Source: Bacteroidota bacterium
GTDB lineage: Bacteria > Bacteroidota > Bacteroidia > SXHM01
Assembly: GCA_005773695.1 (NCBI GenBank)
Contig: SXHM01000300.1
Coordinates: forward strand, 1-6,668
Direction: 5' to 3'
Length of the DNA stretch: 6,668 nucleotides
A program made the position numbers and the translations under genes. Below, piece after piece: positions 5,882 through 6,668 of this stretch (position 1 is its first letter; the number at the start of each line of letters is the position of its first letter). The notes under the pieces are model-generated. The model was not told the DNA's origin, ran no database searches, and saw only the letters and a program-made list of their open reading frames with translations.

Positions 5882-6668
5882 AGTTGGGAAGATTTCTTTT
5901 TTTAATCATTTTACATGGTGTATTTAGCATGTTACATTCATTTGCTCAGCCAGCACCTTTACCAGATAATGAGCATGATGCAGCAGGTTCAGTTTACGGA
6001 ATTATAACAGACAAACAAACGGGCGAACCTGTATTTCTTGCTGAAGTATTATTGGATAATTCTTCGCGCTCTGTTCGTACTGATGAGAAAGGCAAATATC
6101 ATCTTCGACATATAAGTTACGGCAGCCACAAACTGATTTATTTTGCTTATGGATATGAAAAAGTAGAACAGTACATTGATATTAAGGATGAAAAATTGGA
6201 AATTAATTTAGAATTGGAGCCATTGTTGCGTGAGCTGAAAGATATTATTGTGAAAAATGAAAAAGACAATGATTTTGGTATTACGCGTTTAAAACCTGTT
6301 GATGGAATTGCTATTTATTCAGGTAAAAAATCGGAGGTTGTTGTATTGGATGATATGGCTGCAAATCTTGCAACAAATAACAGCCGCCAGGTGTACGCAA
6401 AAGTAGCAGGACTTAATATTTGGGAAAGTGATGGTGCCGGTTTACAGATTGGTATTGGAGGACGCGGATTAAGCCCCAACCGTAGCTCTAATTTCAACAC
6501 ACGCCAAAACGGTTACGACATCAGTGCCGATGCATTAGGTTACCCGGAAAGTTATTATTCACCACCAACTGAAGCGTTGGAAAAAATTGAAGTAGTTCGT
6601 GGTGCCGCTTCTCTGCAATATGGAACTCAGTTTGGTGGTTTTATAAATTTCGTTTTCAAAAGGCCAAA
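5878..6668 (+). CDS. FecA-like TonB-dependent outer-membrane receptor (3' truncated)
   Basis: The frame starts at the ATG of an ATGA overlap with the previous stop and stays open to the window edge (263 codons seen; full-length relatives are usually 700-850 residues). Residues 1-23 are a signal peptide with cleavage probably at SFA/Q. Residues about 38-118 are a carboxypeptidase-regulatory-like beta domain (GIITDKQTGEPVFLAEVLL, TDEKGKYHLRHI), common on Bacteroidota receptors. A possible TonB-box-like strand is SEVVVLDD (152-159). The plug follows: RQVYAKVAGLNIWE, GIGGRGLSPNRSSNFNTRQN (from 192), and IEVVRGAASLQYGTQFGG. The plug style resembles ferric dicitrate (FecA-type) receptors, so a ferric chelate or other metal complex is the likely ligand; the exact substrate cannot be read from this part. 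The beta-barrel lies outside the window. Confidence 0.92.
   Translation, partial: MKLGRFLFLIILHGVFSMLHSFAQPAPLPDNEHDAAGSVYGIITDKQTGEPVFLAEVLLDNSSRSVRTDEKGKYHLRHISYGSHKLIYFAYGYEKVEQYIDIKDEKLEINLELEPLLRELKDIIVKNEKDNDFGITRLKPVDGIAIYSGKKSEVVVLDDMAANLATNNSRQVYAKVAGLNIWESDGAGLQIGIGGRGLSPNRSSNFNTRQNGYDISADALGYPESYYSPPTEALEKIEVVRGAASLQYGTQFGGFINFVFKRP

Noticed and set aside
1..6668. CRISPR arrays, tRNA or rRNA genes, insertion sequences, attachment sites
   Set aside because: No regularly spaced repeats, no structured RNA sequence, no transposase-like ORF and no terminal inverted repeats were seen on either strand.

Overview
The window reads as a piece of a Bacteroidota chromosome, probably a free-living Chitinophagales, Sphingobacteriales or Flavobacteriales type. 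The evidence is AT-rich coding sequence, genes without clear Shine-Dalgarno sites, a promoter of the Bacteroidota TTG/TAnnTTTG type, a type B sorting domain of the type IX secretion system (T9SS), and lipoproteins of families largely confined to this phylum. All six genes lie on the + strand. The genes at both edges are cut by the window.

Region A (2-2122) holds the 3' part of a large T9SS-secreted protein: choice-of-anchor L domain, Calx-beta-like region, PKD/Ig-like region, then a gliding-motility-type C-terminal sorting domain. A small unrecognised secreted protein with a charged, low-complexity tail follows 12 bp later.

The only real intergenic gap (2123-2278) carries a well-formed Bacteroidota promoter. 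A Fur-box-like palindrome sits where the transcription start is expected, and a short inverted repeat straddles the -7 element.

Region B (2279-6668) is a tightly overlapping four-gene operon: a DUF4856-type lipoprotein, an imelysin-like (M75) lipoprotein, an HTTM/vitamin K-dependent gamma-carboxylase-like membrane protein, and a FecA-like TonB-dependent receptor that runs off the window. Overlaps are 1, 17 and 4 nt, so the genes are almost certainly co-transcribed and probably translationally coupled. The receptor, the imelysin family and the Fur-like box together point to uptake of iron or another metal at the outer membrane.

The intriguing member is the gamma-carboxylase homologue. It appears collinear with the eukaryotic enzyme, including the catalytic lysine region and two conserved histidines. 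Gamma-carboxyglutamate is a metal ligand, so a metal-related protein modification, or a quinone-linked side activity, is the most interesting untested possibility. That biochemical link is inference and is not shown by the sequence.
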